A stretch of 64,000 nt of DNA. Origin: Halopseudomonas sabulinigri (GTDB lineage Bacteria > Pseudomonadota > Gammaproteobacteria > Pseudomonadales > Pseudomonadaceae). The first letter of the stretch is position 1, and each line of letters begins with the position of its first letter. The notes beneath the pieces were generated by a model that was not told the DNA's origin, did no database searches, and saw only the letters and a list, made by a program, of their open reading frames with translations. This document shows, in pieces, positions 10,226 to 20,080 of this stretch. The DNA is taken from assembly GCF_900105255.1 (NCBI RefSeq), contig NZ_LT629763.1, positions 620,001-684,000 of the forward strand, in the 5' to 3' direction. The position numbers were made by a program, and so were the translations under genes.

Positions 10226-11194
10226 ATGTACCGCCTGGACGACATCTCGCTTGAGCACTGGCAAGTAACCGGCCTGAGAACGCGCGTTGCCACGCTTGGC
10301 CAAGGCCCGGTTGCTCTGCTCATCCATGGCTGGCCGGAATGCTGGTATTGCTGGCGAGAGCAGATGGTGGCACTGGCCAACGCGGGCTATCGTGCCGTGG
10401 CGCCGGATATGCCCGGCTTTGGCGACACCGCGTCACTTGAGCTGATTGCCGATTACAACGTGTCGCGTATTTGCGAGTTCATGGCGGAGCTGGCCCAAAT
10501 GGCAAGCGGTGATCAACCGATATTGCTGATTGGCCACGACTGGGGCGCAATCAACTGCTGGCAGTTTGTGCAGCGGCACCCTGAGCGGGTATCCCGTTTG
10601 ATTAACATGAGCGTGCCGCTGCGCCCCGTCGCTGACCAGCCGCCGATTGAGTTTTTGCGTGAATACTTTGGTGACGACTTTTTTTACCAGATCTACTTTC
10701 AGGAGCCGGGCGTGGCCGAGGGCGAGTTCGATGCCGACCCCGAGGGCATTCTGCGCGCGCTTTATTGCTCGCCGGACACCCCGCGCGAGCCTCCCCTGTT
10801 GGGCCGTTCTACCAAGGAAGGCGGTGGCTGGATTGGCCGCTTGGGTAAACCGACCGAGCAGCCAAGCTGGGTGACGGATGACGCCCTGAGCTACTACATC
10901 GCGGCCTATCGCCACAGCGGCTTTGCCGGTGGCATCAATTATTACCGCAACCTGGATGAAAACTGGCGACAGATGCTGCCCTGGCGCGATAGCCAGATCA
11001 GTTGCCCGGTACTGTTCATCGTCGGCAGCCGCGATATGACCATTCAGGGCGCCAGTGAAGAGCGGCTCCGGGCGATGATGGCCCCGCGCATTCCTGATCT
11101 GCACATGGTCATGCTGGAGGGCAAGGGGCACTGGATTCAAAGCGAGGCGACTGCAGCGGTAAACGCCGCCATGCTGGATTTTCTGGCTGCCTGA
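10226..11194 (+). CDS. Alpha/beta hydrolase, epoxide-hydrolase-like
   Basis: The 322-residue protein has no signal peptide. It shows the H-G-x-P oxyanion motif (HGWPE, His34), the nucleophile elbow GHDWGA with Asp105 rather than Ser, an acid candidate Asp270 (GSRDMT) and the catalytic His302 (GKGHWIQ). An Asp nucleophile with HGxP is typical of soluble epoxide hydrolases and haloalkane dehalogenases. A cap region rich in Tyr (residues about 140-240) fits the former. AAGGACC lies a few bases before the ATG. It stands alone between the COG0523 gene and the cyo operon. The natural substrate is unknown. Confidence 0.87.
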   Translation: MYRLDDISLEHWQVTGLRTRVATLGQGPVALLIHGWPECWYCWREQMVALANAGYRAVAPDMPGFGDTASLELIADYNVSRICEFMAELAQMASGDQPILLIGHDWGAINCWQFVQRHPERVSRLINMSVPLRPVADQPPIEFLREYFGDDFFYQIYFQEPGVAEGEFDADPEGILRALYCSPDTPREPPLLGRSTKEGGGWIGRLGKPTEQPSWVTDDALSYYIAAYRHSGFAGGINYYRNLDENWRQMLPWRDSQISCPVLFIVGSRDMTIQGASEERLRAMMAPRIPDLHMVMLEGKGHWIQSEATAAVNAAMLDFLAA

Positions 11195-11203
11195 GCCACA
11201 TTA

Positions 11204-11238
11204 AACAAGAATCCCCGCACAGGGCGGGGACGCTTGTT
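11204..11238. terminator. Hairpin between convergent hydrolase and cyoE genes
   Basis: TCCCCGC (11212-11218) pairs with GCGGGGA (11224-11230), and the flanks AACAAG and CTTGTT extend the pairing. It lies between two converging genes and probably ends one or both transcripts, although the T run is weak. Confidence 0.55.
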
Positions 11239-11250
11239 ACAGCACTGGCG

Positions 11251-12141
11251 CTACAGGGCCGCAAACAGCGCCTGGGTCGGCACTACGCGGAAGTCGATCG
11301 ACATCATCAGGCTGAGCGCGGTGATGGCGATGATCGAGAAGCCGAACAGCTTGCGCGCCCACACCCGATCGTCCACCTCCTGCTTGTAACCGGACAGCGC
11401 GATCAGCAACCACCAGATACTCACCAACAGCGCAATCACCAGGTAGCCGTAACCGGCAAAACCGGACAGGGCCAGCATCAGCGCGGCGCCGGCAAAAGCC
11501 ACGATGTACCAGACGATATGCTGTTTGGCGACTTTGATGCCCTGCTTTACCGGTAACACCGGAATGCCGGCTGCGCTGTAATCGTCAAAGCGGAAGATGG
11601 CAATCGCGTACGAATGCGGCATCTGCCACAGGCAGAAAATCAGCAGCAAGAGCGCGGCGCCGGTATCAAACTGGCCGGTCACTGCGCAGTAGCCCACCAC
11701 CGGCGGCATCGCACCAGACAGGCTGCCTACCAGGGTGCCGTAGACCGAGGTGCGTTTGAGCCACAGGCTGTAGAAGCCGACATAAATGATGAAGCCGAAG
11801 GCCGCGAGCAAGGTGGCTACCGGGTTGGTAAACCACCACAAGAGCCCGAAACCGATCAGCCCCAGCAGCACGCCATGGGCCATGGCCGCCTGCAGCGAGA
11901 TTTGCCCGGTGACCAGCACCCTGCCCTGCGTGCGCTGCATGTGGCGGTCAATATCGCGGTCGATGCAGTTGTTCATCACGCAGCCGCTGGCTACTACCAA
12001 CGACAGCCCGATCACCGTGGCCAGCAGCAGGGTCAGATCAATCTGGCCCTGCGCCGCGAGGAAATAACCCCCGGCCACCGCAATCAGGTTGCCGAAGATG
12101 ATGCCCGGCTTGGTGATCAGCAGATAGCGTTTGAGCTTCAC
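11251..12141 (-). CDS. cyoE: Protoheme IX farnesyltransferase (heme O synthase)
   Basis: The 296-residue multi-helix membrane enzyme of the UbiA prenyltransferase family farnesylates heme B to give the heme O needed by the bo oxidase encoded upstream. The prenyl-diphosphate/Mg site reads [11 protein letters not shown], and the heme-side motif region [11 protein letters not shown] is recognisable. The start is the GTG at 12141-12139, which overlaps the cyoD stop (GTGA) and gives an N-terminus of [13 protein letters not shown], as usual for CyoE. It is the last gene of the cyoABCDE operon. Confidence 0.97.
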   Translation of the reverse strand: MKLKRYLLITKPGIIFGNLIAVAGGYFLAAQGQIDLTLLLATVIGLSLVVASGCVMNNCIDRDIDRHMQRTQGRVLVTGQISLQAAMAHGVLLGLIGFGLLWWFTNPVATLLAAFGFIIYVGFYSLWLKRTSVYGTLVGSLSGAMPPVVGYCAVTGQFDTGAALLLLIFCLWQMPHSYAIAIFRFDDYSAAGIPVLPVKQGIKVAKQHIVWYIVAFAGAALMLALSGFAGYGYLVIALLVSIWWLLIALSGYKQEVDDRVWARKLFGFSIIAITALSLMMSIDFRVVPTQALFAAL

Positions 12142-12476
12142 TGGAACATCCAGGGCATCATCAGCATGTCGGCGTTGACCATGATCCAGATGGCCAGGCC
12201 CACCAGCATGATGATGATCAGCACGGTGAAAAGGAAGGCGAGCAGATTCCAGCGACCCTCGGAGGAGGTATTCATGTGCAGGAAGCACACCAGATGCACC
12301 ACCACCTGCACCACGCCCATCACCAGCATGGTGATCAGCGCGACCTGCCGGCTGACGTCGCCACTCATGACCATGCCAAAGGGAATGACCGTGAGGATGA
12401 CCGACAGCACGAAGCCGATGGCGTAGGACTTGTAGTTGCCGTGGCCGGCACCGGCGTCGGTATGTGCGTGACTCAT
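12138..12476 (-). CDS. cyoD: Cytochrome bo3 ubiquinol oxidase subunit IV
   Basis: The 112-residue protein has three transmembrane helices (residues about 18-40, 45-67, 78-102) and a His-rich N-terminus, [20 protein letters not shown] in the second helix region is characteristic of CyoD. The ATG at 12476-12474 overlaps the cyoC stop (ATGA), and the gene's own stop overlaps the GTG of cyoE, so translation is tightly coupled. CyoD assists assembly of the copper-heme site in subunit I. Confidence 0.97.
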   Translation of the reverse strand: MSHAHTDAGAGHGNYKSYAIGFVLSVILTVIPFGMVMSGDVSRQVALITMLVMGVVQVVVHLVCFLHMNTSSEGRWNLLAFLFTVLIIIMLVGLAIWIMVNADMLMMPWMFQ

Positions 12477-13090
12477 GCGACTACTCCCATCAGATAGACA
12501 ATGGTAAACACGCAGATCCAGACGATATCCAGAAAGTGCCAGAACAGGCTCAGGCACATCAGCCGCGTGTTGTTCTGCGGCGTCAGACCGCGAGTCTTGA
12601 TCTGCGCCATCAATACCAGCATCCACACCAGGCCGGCGGTTACATGCAAGCCGTGCATGCCCACCAGGGTGAAGAAGGACGACAGAAAGGCGCTGCGGTC
12701 GGGGCCAAAGCCCTCGGCGATCAGGTGATGAAACTCGTTGATTTCCATGCCGATGAAACCGGCGCCCAGCAGGAAAGTCGCCGCTAGCCAGCCCAGCGCC
12801 TGGCTTTTGGCGCCGCGGTGCGCTGCGATCATCGAGAAGCCGTAGGTGCAGCTACTGATCAACAGCAGAAAGGTTTCGCCCAGCACATAGGGCAGCTCGA
12901 AAATGTCCTTACCGCTGGGGCCGCCAGCGGTGTGATTGACCAGCACCGCGTAGGTGGCGAAGACGCTGGCAAACAGCACACAGTCGGTCATCAGGTAGAG
13001 CCAGAATCCGAACACGGTGTTGCCACCGGCATCGTGGTCATGCGCGTGGTCATGACCGCCGGCGTGGGAGTGCATTACATCTGTTGACAT
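12473..13090 (-). CDS. cyoC: Cytochrome bo3 ubiquinol oxidase subunit III
   Basis: The 205-residue membrane protein of the heme-copper oxidase subunit III family has five predicted helices and the characteristic [24 protein letters not shown] and [10 protein letters not shown] segments. The His-rich N-terminal tail (about residues 7-21) is longer than in E. coli CyoC. The gene lies three bases from the cyoB stop and overlaps cyoD. Confidence 0.97.
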   Translation of the reverse strand: MSTDVMHSHAGGHDHAHDHDAGGNTVFGFWLYLMTDCVLFASVFATYAVLVNHTAGGPSGKDIFELPYVLGETFLLLISSCTYGFSMIAAHRGAKSQALGWLAATFLLGAGFIGMEINEFHHLIAEGFGPDRSAFLSSFFTLVGMHGLHVTAGLVWMLVLMAQIKTRGLTPQNNTRLMCLSLFWHFLDIVWICVFTIVYLMGVVA

Positions 13091-13093
13091 GGT

Positions 13094-15106
13094 TTAGACC
13101 TGCCCTGCCAGAGAGTGGGAGTTGAGCGCATTACCGTGAGCTTCAAAACGCGCGTGGTGACGGTCTTCGATACGCTCGATCTCGTCCGGCTGCACGTAGT
13201 AGTCCACGTCCTGGTTGTAGCTGCGCACGATGAAGGTCGCGACCATGCCGAGGAAGCTGAGGCCGGCCATCCACCAGATGTGCCAGATCATGGCAAAGCC
13301 GAATACCGCGCCCAGCAGGCCGATGACCACGCCCGCGGCGGTGTTTTTCGGCATGTGAATGGGGCTGTAATGTTCAGGCCGCTGGTAGGCGGTGCCCTTC
13401 TCTTTCATGTCGTAGAAAGCATCGAGTGTGTGCACGGTAGGCAGCTGTGCAAAGTTGTAGAACGGCGGTGGTGAGCTGGTAGACCATTCCAGCGTACGGC
13501 CGCCCCACGGGTCGCCGGTCAGATCGCGCAGCTGCTCGCGATTCTTGAAGCTGACGATCAACTGAGCAAGCTGGAACAGAATGCCGCAGAAGATCAATGC
13601 TGCGCCGCAGAAGGCAACGATCAGATAGGGTTGCCACAGCGGGTTGTCGTAATGGTTCAGGCGGCGCGTCATGCCCATGAATCCCAGTACATAGAGCGGC
13701 ATGAAGGCGACAAAGAAGCCGGTAAACCAGCACCAGAAGGCGCCCTTGCCCAGCCGCTCGTCGAGCTTGAAGCCGAAGGCCTTGGGGAACCAGAAGGTGA
13801 AGCCGGCCAGATAACCGAAGACCGCACCGCCGATGATGGTGTTGTGGAAGTGGGCAATCAGGAACAGGCTGTTGTGCAACACATAGTCGGCACCCGGCAC
13901 CGCCAGCAGCACGCCGGTCATACCGCCGATGGTGAAGGTGACCATGAAGCCCAGGGTCCAGAGCACCGGTGTGGTGAAATGCACGCGGCCACGGAACATG
14001 GTGAACAGCCAGCTGAATAGCTTCACCCCGGTGGGCACCGAAATGATCATGGTGGCCACGCCGAAGAAGGCGTTCACGTTGGCCCCCGAGCCCATGGTAA
14101 AGAAGTGATGCAACCAGACCACAAAGCCCAGCAGGGTAATCGCGCCGCTGGCCCAGACCATGGAGGTATAGCCGAACAGCTTCTTGCCGGAAAAGGTCGA
14201 GATAACCTCAGAGAAGATACCGAACGCCGGCAGGATCAGGATGTACACCTCGGGGTGGCCCCAGGCCCAGAACAGGTTGATGTACATCATGGCGTTGCCG
14301 CCAAGCTCGTTGGTAAAAAAATGCATGTCGAGATAGCGATCCAGCGTCAGCAGACCCAGGGTTGCGGTCAGGATCGGGAACGAGGCGACAATCAAGATAT
14401 TGGTGAAGGTACAGGCCCAGGTGAAGATCGGCATCTTCATCAGGGTCATACCGGGGGTGCGCATCTTGAACACGGTGACCAGGAAGTTGACCCCTGTGAG
14501 CAGCGTTCCCAGCCCCGATAACTGCAGGGCCCAGATGTAGTAATCCACCCCCACGCCGGGGCTGTAGCCCAGCTCGGCCAGCGGCGGATAAGCCACCCAG
14601 CCGGTACGCGCGAACTCCCCTACCCCCAGCGACACGTTGACCAGAATCGCGCCGGCGACAAACAGCCAGAAACTGAGTGAGTTGAGGAACGGAAAGGCCA
14701 CGTCACGCGCGCCGATTTGCAGCGGCACGGCGATGTTCATCAAACCGACCATAAACGGCATGGCCATGAAGATAATCATGATCACGCCATGCGCGGTGAA
14801 GATCTGGTCGTAATGCTCCGGCGGCAGAAAGCCCTGTTCAGCGCCCTGCGCCATGGCCAACTGGCCGCGCATCATGATCGCGTCGGCAAAGCCGCGCAGT
14901 AGCATGATCAAGGCAACCAGAATGTACATGACGCCGATTTTCTTGTGGTCGACCGAGGTCAGCCACTCAGACCACAGGTAGCCCCATTTGCGGTAGTAGG
15001 TGAGCGCGGCAACCACGCCAAAGCCAAGCAGCGCCACCACGGCGAGGGTGACCATGATGATAGGCTCGTGAAACGGCACGGCCTCCAGAGTTAATTTGCC
15101 GAACAT
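13094..15106 (-). CDS. cyoB: Cytochrome bo3 ubiquinol oxidase subunit I
   Basis: The 670-residue catalytic subunit carries heme b, heme o3 and CuB. It reduces oxygen and pumps protons. Visible ligands include the low-spin heme His in FTAHGVIM, the CuB/cross-link motif WGHPEVYI, the HH pair in WLHHFFT, and HFHNTIIGG with the high- and low-spin heme His residues. The length and the extra C-terminal helices match quinol oxidases. GAGGAG inside the end of cyoA serves as ribosome site, and the ATG is one base after the cyoA stop. Confidence 0.98.
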   Translation of the reverse strand: MFGKLTLEAVPFHEPIIMVTLAVVALLGFGVVAALTYYRKWGYLWSEWLTSVDHKKIGVMYILVALIMLLRGFADAIMMRGQLAMAQGAEQGFLPPEHYDQIFTAHGVIMIIFMAMPFMVGLMNIAVPLQIGARDVAFPFLNSLSFWLFVAGAILVNVSLGVGEFARTGWVAYPPLAELGYSPGVGVDYYIWALQLSGLGTLLTGVNFLVTVFKMRTPGMTLMKMPIFTWACTFTNILIVASFPILTATLGLLTLDRYLDMHFFTNELGGNAMMYINLFWAWGHPEVYILILPAFGIFSEVISTFSGKKLFGYTSMVWASGAITLLGFVVWLHHFFTMGSGANVNAFFGVATMIISVPTGVKLFSWLFTMFRGRVHFTTPVLWTLGFMVTFTIGGMTGVLLAVPGADYVLHNSLFLIAHFHNTIIGGAVFGYLAGFTFWFPKAFGFKLDERLGKGAFWCWFTGFFVAFMPLYVLGFMGMTRRLNHYDNPLWQPYLIVAFCGAALIFCGILFQLAQLIVSFKNREQLRDLTGDPWGGRTLEWSTSSPPPFYNFAQLPTVHTLDAFYDMKEKGTAYQRPEHYSPIHMPKNTAAGVVIGLLGAVFGFAMIWHIWWMAGLSFLGMVATFIVRSYNQDVDYYVQPDEIERIEDRHHARFEAHGNALNSHSLAGQV

Positions 15107-15107
15107 C

Positions 15108-16037
15108 TTAGTGAGACTCCTCGATACTGGCGTTCATGGGCATGCCGTGCATGTCGGCATCTGCGTGCTCGGCGTGGTGCATCGCGTGATGACCGCCGTG
15201 GGCGTACTGCATGAGAATGTGTTGATACAGCGTCGGGCTGACGCTGCCGAAATAGCGCACCGGATCCGCTGTGCTGGGCGCAGCCAGCGCCGGGTAGTTG
15301 CTCTGGTCTAGGTTGTCGCTGTTGGCTTTGACCTTGGCGATCCAGTCGGCAAAACCCTGCTCCGAGGTCGCAATGGCCTGGAACTTCATGTCCGAGAAGC
15401 CTTCACCGCTGAGGTTGGCCGAGATACCCTCAAAGCTGCCCTCGTGGTTGGCGATCAGGTGCAGCTTGGTCTGCATGCCGGCCATGGAGTAAATCTGGCT
15501 ACCCAGCTGCGGGATGAAAAAGGAGTTCATGGCCGACTGTGAGGTGATCTTGAAATTCACCGGCGTATCCGTCGGGAAGGCAATTTCGTTGACCGTAGCT
15601 ATGCCCTGCTCGGGGTAGATGAACAGCCACTTCCAGTCCAGCGAGACCACCTGGATTTCGATCGGCTTGACGTCAGAATCCAGTGGCCGGTACGGGTCCA
15701 GCTCGTGGGTGCTGGTCCAGGTAATGGTGCCCAGAATGGCAACGATGATGCAGGGCACCAGCCAGACCACCAGCTCAATGCGGTTGGAGTGCGCCCAGTT
15801 GGGCCGGTAAGTCGCCTTGGTATTGCCGGCGCGGTATTTCCAGGCGAACGCCAGGGTCATCACGATCACCGGAATGACCACAATCAGCATCAACAGGGTC
15901 GCTGTGATGATCAGCGACTTCTCGTCCATACCGACCTGCCCCTTGGGGTCAAGCAGTGCCATCTTGCATCCGCCCAGTATCAGCAGGGGGAGCCAGACAA
16001 GGTGTTTCAGATATCCAGTGAACTGCTCTATTTTCAT
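15108..16037 (-). CDS. cyoA: Cytochrome bo3 ubiquinol oxidase subunit II
   Basis: The 309-residue lipoprotein (lipobox LILGGC) has two membrane helices (residues about 40-65 and 80-105) and a periplasmic cupredoxin-like domain. It lacks the Cys/Met CuA ligands of cytochrome c oxidases, as expected for a quinol oxidase. The ATG at 16037 gives a standard lipoprotein signal; an ATG 13 codons earlier (16076) has no better ribosome site. The C-terminus is rich in His and Met (residues about 280-305), which may bind metal. It is the first gene of cyoABCDE. Confidence 0.96.
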   Translation of the reverse strand: MKIEQFTGYLKHLVWLPLLILGGCKMALLDPKGQVGMDEKSLIITATLLMLIVVIPVIVMTLAFAWKYRAGNTKATYRPNWAHSNRIELVVWLVPCIIVAILGTITWTSTHELDPYRPLDSDVKPIEIQVVSLDWKWLFIYPEQGIATVNEIAFPTDTPVNFKITSQSAMNSFFIPQLGSQIYSMAGMQTKLHLIANHEGSFEGISANLSGEGFSDMKFQAIATSEQGFADWIAKVKANSDNLDQSNYPALAAPSTADPVRYFGSVSPTLYQHILMQYAHGGHHAMHHAEHADADMHGMPMNASIEESH

Positions 16038-16733
16038 GTTGCGGCCTTGTTGGATGAACTGGCGCCACGCCGACATTCCGGCAGCGGTACCGACGTGCCA
16101 CCCGGGTATGGCGGGTGGTGATTAAAGCGGTGATGCCGAAACTCAGGGCGCACGAAGGCGTCCGGTTATCGCTGCGGCGAAACCGATTCATTTGCTGTTG
16201 TCGTTGTTAGTCAGCGTGGGTCGAGCTGCGCAGCTCCTTACGCGCTCGCCCTAGATCATTACGGACTGCGGCCACAGGGCCACGGGACGGTCAGATCGGG
16301 CCTGCTGCCAGCCTGCGAAGGCGTGGCAAGCTCAGGTATCCTTGTGGCTGAAACGCCAGCCACCCTGACTCAAGGCGCAAATATTACAAAATATTTCAGA
16401 GTGTTTCGCAAATGCAAAGCGGCTCTAATCAGCGGGTTTGGCTTACGCAACGCGGCCAGTTGACGGTTGCGGATCATCCGCGAAGGTTCTGCGGGCTGGC
16501 TGAAAGCCCGCGCCGTTGCTGGGCTGCCCAGCGCTTTCTGGTGAGCCGCCGGGAGGTTTTTGTCGCACTGCGTACGTGCGACCTTGTGTCGCGTTCGTGT
16601 CGCGCGCTTTCACCCATTTGCTTGACCCATGTCATACTTTTTTGGCGCGGACGGTGTTACAGCTGCTCACGGCGCGAGCAAGGGTCCCGTTCGGACTACT
16701 GCAAGCGGTAGCGATCAGTCATCGAGGATAATC
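16038..16733. other. Long divergent intergenic region between cyoA and trHb
   Basis: Nearly 700 bases separate the two divergent starts, and no convincing coding frame is seen. A perfect 14-base palindrome, GAGCTGCGCAGCTC (16223-16236), lies 186 bases upstream of cyoA. An AT-rich island (about 16375-16415) sits nearer the hemoglobin gene. No clear ANR/FNR box was found by eye. The region must hold the promoters of both genes and could contain an undetected RNA. Confidence 0.5.
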
Positions 16734-17168
16734 ATGAGCCAGACCCATACGCCGATGTTCGGCACAGCGGATGCGTCCTACCAGGCGGCCGGTGAACTGA
16801 CGGGCATTCGTCAGTTGGTTGAGGATTTTTACCGCATCATGGACAGCTGGGATGGCGCGGCTAACGTCCGGGCCATGCACAAGGCCGATCTCAGTGCGTC
16901 GGAGGACAAACTGGTGTGTTTTCTGTCGGGTTGGTTGGGCGGGCCGCGGTTGTATCAGGAGCGCTACGGCTTGATCAGCATTCCCGCCTTCCACGCGCAG
17001 TGGCCGATTGACGCTGCGGCGCGCGATGCCTGGCTGGGCTGCATGCAGCAGGCGATTGATCGCCAGCCGTACAGTGCCGAGTTCAAGCGCTACCTGTTTG
17101 CGCAGCTGAGCATTCCCGCCAATCGCGTGGTGCAGGCAAGCCAGGCACGGCAGCAGGCCGCGCAGTAA
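16734..17168 (+). CDS. Group 2 truncated hemoglobin
   Basis: The 144-residue globin of the trHb2 (GlbO-like) class binds heme and handles oxygen, NO or peroxide chemistry in the cytoplasm. Family landmarks are the HKADLSASEDKLVCFLSGWL block, the glycine motif LGGP, the proximal His in FHAQWPI and the conserved Trp in DAWLGCM. The ATG at 16734 has GAGGA seven bases upstream and gives the normal length, so a longer frame beginning at 16629 is not used. The gene is divergent from the cyo operon, which fits a role in aerobic respiration, but co-regulation is not shown. Confidence 0.94.
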   Translation: MSQTHTPMFGTADASYQAAGELTGIRQLVEDFYRIMDSWDGAANVRAMHKADLSASEDKLVCFLSGWLGGPRLYQERYGLISIPAFHAQWPIDAAARDAWLGCMQQAIDRQPYSAEFKRYLFAQLSIPANRVVQASQARQQAAQ

Positions 17169-17183
17169 CTTACCTCCCGTGGG

Positions 17184-17672
17184 TCAGAGTGGTTTTTCCC
17201 AGAACATGGCATTGCCCATCTTCGGATCAAGCCCGTAGGGCGCGAAACCCAGCGCGCGATAGGCAGCCTGCGCCAGGGTGTTGCCCTGCAGCACCTCGAG
17301 TGTCAGCTTGCCGCAACCGCGCTTGCGGGCCAGCTCGGCGACCGCTTCCAGCATCAGGCGGCTGGCACCCTCGCCACGCGACTCGCTGGCCACGATCACA
17401 TCATGAATATTCAGTAGCGGGCGGCAATCGAATGTAGAAAACCCTTCAAAACAATTGACCAAGCCAATGTATTTATTGTCTTTTACTGCGAAAACGCCAA
17501 AATAATTTTCCCGTCGCGCAAGCGCATCTGGCAAGTCTTTGCGCACCTGTTGGCTGAGTGGCTCGCCGCCGCCCATGGGGTCCATTGCGTAACAATCAAG
17601 CAAATCCACCACCGCCGTGCGGTGGTCGGGCTTGCTGAGATCGACTGCCACTATCTGTATATCGATACTCAT
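17184..17672 (-). CDS. GNAT-family N-acetyltransferase
   Basis: The 162-residue protein has the acetyl-CoA-binding motif A in VASESRGEGASRLM (R/Q-x-x-G-x-G/A) around residues 90-104. Motif B follows, with GNTLAQAAYRALGFAPYG near the C-terminus. The substrate is unknown. Its start lies five bases after the stop of the octaheme cytochrome gene, and its ribosome site (GGAG) sits inside that gene's last codons, so the two are translated from one message. Confidence 0.92.
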   Translation of the reverse strand: MSIDIQIVAVDLSKPDHRTAVVDLLDCYAMDPMGGGEPLSQQVRKDLPDALARRENYFGVFAVKDNKYIGLVNCFEGFSTFDCRPLLNIHDVIVASESRGEGASRLMLEAVAELARKRGCGKLTLEVLQGNTLAQAAYRALGFAPYGLDPKMGNAMFWEKPL

Positions 17673-17677
17673 ATAAC

Positions 17678-20062
17678 CTACTCCGGGCTGCTCTGTAGCT
17701 GTGCTTTGAGGGTGGTCAATTGTTGGTTGCCGGGTGCCAGCGCAAGACCTTGGTTTATCACCGCAATGGCTTTCTCACGCTGGCCCGCGGAGTTGAGCGC
17801 CACGGCGAAGACGTAGCGATAACGTTGATTGTCTGGCTGCAACTCTAGCGCCCTTGCAAGCGGCACCATTGCCTGCTGCAGCTGCTTCTGGCGTACCTGC
17901 AGCAGACCCAGGCTGAAATGCAGCGCGGCGGCCTGCGGGATGCGCTCCAAGGCTTCGGTCAGCAGCCGTTCGCCGTCCGGGTCGCGCAATGAGGCGCGGT
18001 AAAGATCCGCGAGGTTAACGTAGGCCGCTTCAAAATACGGATCGAGCAGCAGCGCCCGCTCATACGCCTGTTCCGCCAGCGCCAACTGGTTGCGGCTCTG
18101 ATAGTAAACGGCGAGGTTAAGCTGCGCAGATGGGTTGTCTGCATTGGCGTGCTGCGCGGCGAGGTATTCGTCCAGCGCCTGCTCCAGGCTGGCGCGTTTG
18201 TCCGCCGGAACCTGATCTGGCGGAATATCCAACAGCTGTCCTGCCGCTTCAATGCGTACGGTGCGCACCGGGTCACTCAGCAGGGGCGAGACCATCTGCC
18301 AGCGGGTGATGGGCGACAGTTGTGCCACGGCGTTGAGCGCCCCAAGCCGCAGTTGCGGATCGGGGTCGCGCAGCGCCATGACGACATCACCGATCACCTC
18401 TGGCTGCGGCCAGCTCTGCAACAGGCTGGCAGCGGTGGCGCGGGCGATTACCGGCTGGCTTTGATTGGTCAGCAAGGCGAGCAGGTCATCCGGCGACTGC
18501 TGCGAACCGTTGCGTGCATCGTGCAGGGTCTGCGCAAACTGCTGATGGCCCTGCGGTACATGGCCGTACCATTGCTGCACATGATCGGCGGCCCACTGTG
18601 CGCTCTGGTCTTGGTGGCAGCTGTTGCACGCGTTGGGTACACCCAGGCTCAGGGTTTGATCAGGGCGCGGTATGCGCAGGCTGTGGTCGCGCCGTGGGTC
18701 GACGCCCATGTAGGTGGTTGCCGGCATGTGGCAATCCACGCATTGCGAGCCAGCCGAGGTTGCATGGAAGTGGTGCTTGGGCGTCTGATATTGATCCGCC
18801 GCATGGCATTGCAGGCACACGCCGTTACCTGGCGCGCGCAGCTCCAGGCTATGCGGGTCGTGGCAATCGCTACAGGTAACGCCCGCCGCATACATCTTGC
18901 TCTGCACAAAAGAGCCGTGCACAAAGACCTCATCCTGAATTTGGCCATCGGCGTGATACAGCCCCTGGTCGAGATTCGACAGCAGGAAGCTTTCTACCAG
19001 TTGTTGCGCGGGAGTGTTGTCATCAAAGATCTGCGCGCGCCGCGAGTGGCAGGCGGCGCAGGCCTGAATTTCGGTTTCGGTGGTTTTCGCCACACTGCGC
19101 TCAGGTTGTCCAGTCTGTGGGTTGTGTTGCCAGATGGCTTCACGGCGTTCGTCAAAGTTCAGCGTGAGGCCTTTCTTGCCGAGTAGCTCAGGACTTATAT
19201 CCTGCGGGTCAGCGGCCCATTTCAGGTGCAGGGAGCCGGGGCCGTGGCAGGACTCACAGGCTACATCGATATCGTCCCATTGCGTGTCGTAGCTGTTGCT
19301 TGCCGGATCATAATTGCGCTGCAGGTTGGTGGAGTGACACTCGGCACAGGTCAGGTTCCAGTTGAAGTTGCGCCCGGTCCAGTGAAACGCCTTGTCCGGC
19401 TCATCACCGTTGAATTCAGGGTTCAGCTGAAACCAGCGCTGACCGCCCTCCTCCTTCGGCCGTGCGTCCCAAGCGACGCTGAAAGCCTGATAACGTCCGC
19501 CGGGTAACGCCAGCAGGTATTGCTGCAGCGGGAAGACGCCAAAGGTGTAGCGCGCGAGGTAATCGTGATACTGGCCCTGATCATCAGCGGTATTGACCAT
19601 GAAGTCGCCATCGCGACGAAAGAACCTGGTGGTTACGCCGCCGAACTCAAACACCACATCGTCGAAATCACCCAAGACGGTGCTCTCGGTGCTCTCCTGC
19701 ATGGCCAGATCATGGTGCGAGCCGGTGAAACGTTCGGCCTGCTCGGCGTGACAGCCGACGCAGTTTTCCATGCCGACAAACTCTGCAGTCGCGAACGCTG
19801 TTTCTGGCGGCGTTACAGGCGCTGATTTTTCTGCTGTTGCGACCGCCGTCGGTGGCGGGTTGTCAGGCGCGGCAACCGGCGCTGGACGAGCAGCGGGTGC
19901 CGCTGGCTGCTGGGACCACCACCAGCCAGCGACCGCCAGCATCAGCAGTAGCACTGCCAACGCCAGGGACCATAGGCCTTTGCGGCTGGTTTTTGCGGGT
20001 GTGGGCGGCGCATCGCCTGCCCCAGATTGTTTCGGGTTTTTGTTGTGCTGCTTGCTGCGCAT
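17678..20062 (-). CDS. Membrane-anchored octaheme cytochrome c with HEAT and TPR repeats
   Basis: The 794-residue protein has a short basic N-terminus, one membrane helix (about residues 29-48), a Pro/Ala-rich linker and a periplasmic heme domain with eight C-x-x-C-H sites: CVGCH, CAECH, CESCH, CAACH, CSDCH, CLQCH, CVDCH and CNSCH. HEAT-like repeats (about 530-610) and TPR repeats (about 640-785) follow. The heme part resembles the cytochrome c554/nitrite-reductase superfamily in spacing, but I cannot assign a substrate. The combination suggests an electron carrier or reductase that docks on a partner. It is preceded 18 bases upstream by the mutarotase gene and followed by a GNAT gene. AAGG lies about eight bases before the ATG. 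Confidence 0.93.
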   Translation of the reverse strand: MRSKQHNKNPKQSGAGDAPPTPAKTSRKGLWSLALAVLLLMLAVAGWWWSQQPAAPAARPAPVAAPDNPPPTAVATAEKSAPVTPPETAFATAEFVGMENCVGCHAEQAERFTGSHHDLAMQESTESTVLGDFDDVVFEFGGVTTRFFRRDGDFMVNTADDQGQYHDYLARYTFGVFPLQQYLLALPGGRYQAFSVAWDARPKEEGGQRWFQLNPEFNGDEPDKAFHWTGRNFNWNLTCAECHSTNLQRNYDPASNSYDTQWDDIDVACESCHGPGSLHLKWAADPQDISPELLGKKGLTLNFDERREAIWQHNPQTGQPERSVAKTTETEIQACAACHSRRAQIFDDNTPAQQLVESFLLSNLDQGLYHADGQIQDEVFVHGSFVQSKMYAAGVTCSDCHDPHSLELRAPGNGVCLQCHAADQYQTPKHHFHATSAGSQCVDCHMPATTYMGVDPRRDHSLRIPRPDQTLSLGVPNACNSCHQDQSAQWAADHVQQWYGHVPQGHQQFAQTLHDARNGSQQSPDDLLALLTNQSQPVIARATAASLLQSWPQPEVIGDVVMALRDPDPQLRLGALNAVAQLSPITRWQMVSPLLSDPVRTVRIEAAGQLLDIPPDQVPADKRASLEQALDEYLAAQHANADNPSAQLNLAVYYQSRNQLALAEQAYERALLLDPYFEAAYVNLADLYRASLRDPDGERLLTEALERIPQAAALHFSLGLLQVRQKQLQQAMVPLARALELQPDNQRYRYVFAVALNSAGQREKAIAVINQGLALAPGNQQLTTLKAQLQSSPE

Positions 20063-20080
20063 CGATAACGGCCTTGTTTT

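Noticed and set aside
16629..16733. A longer start for the truncated hemoglobin
   Set aside because: The added 35 residues are not globin-like, and the ATG at 16734 has a good ribosome site and gives the normal family length.
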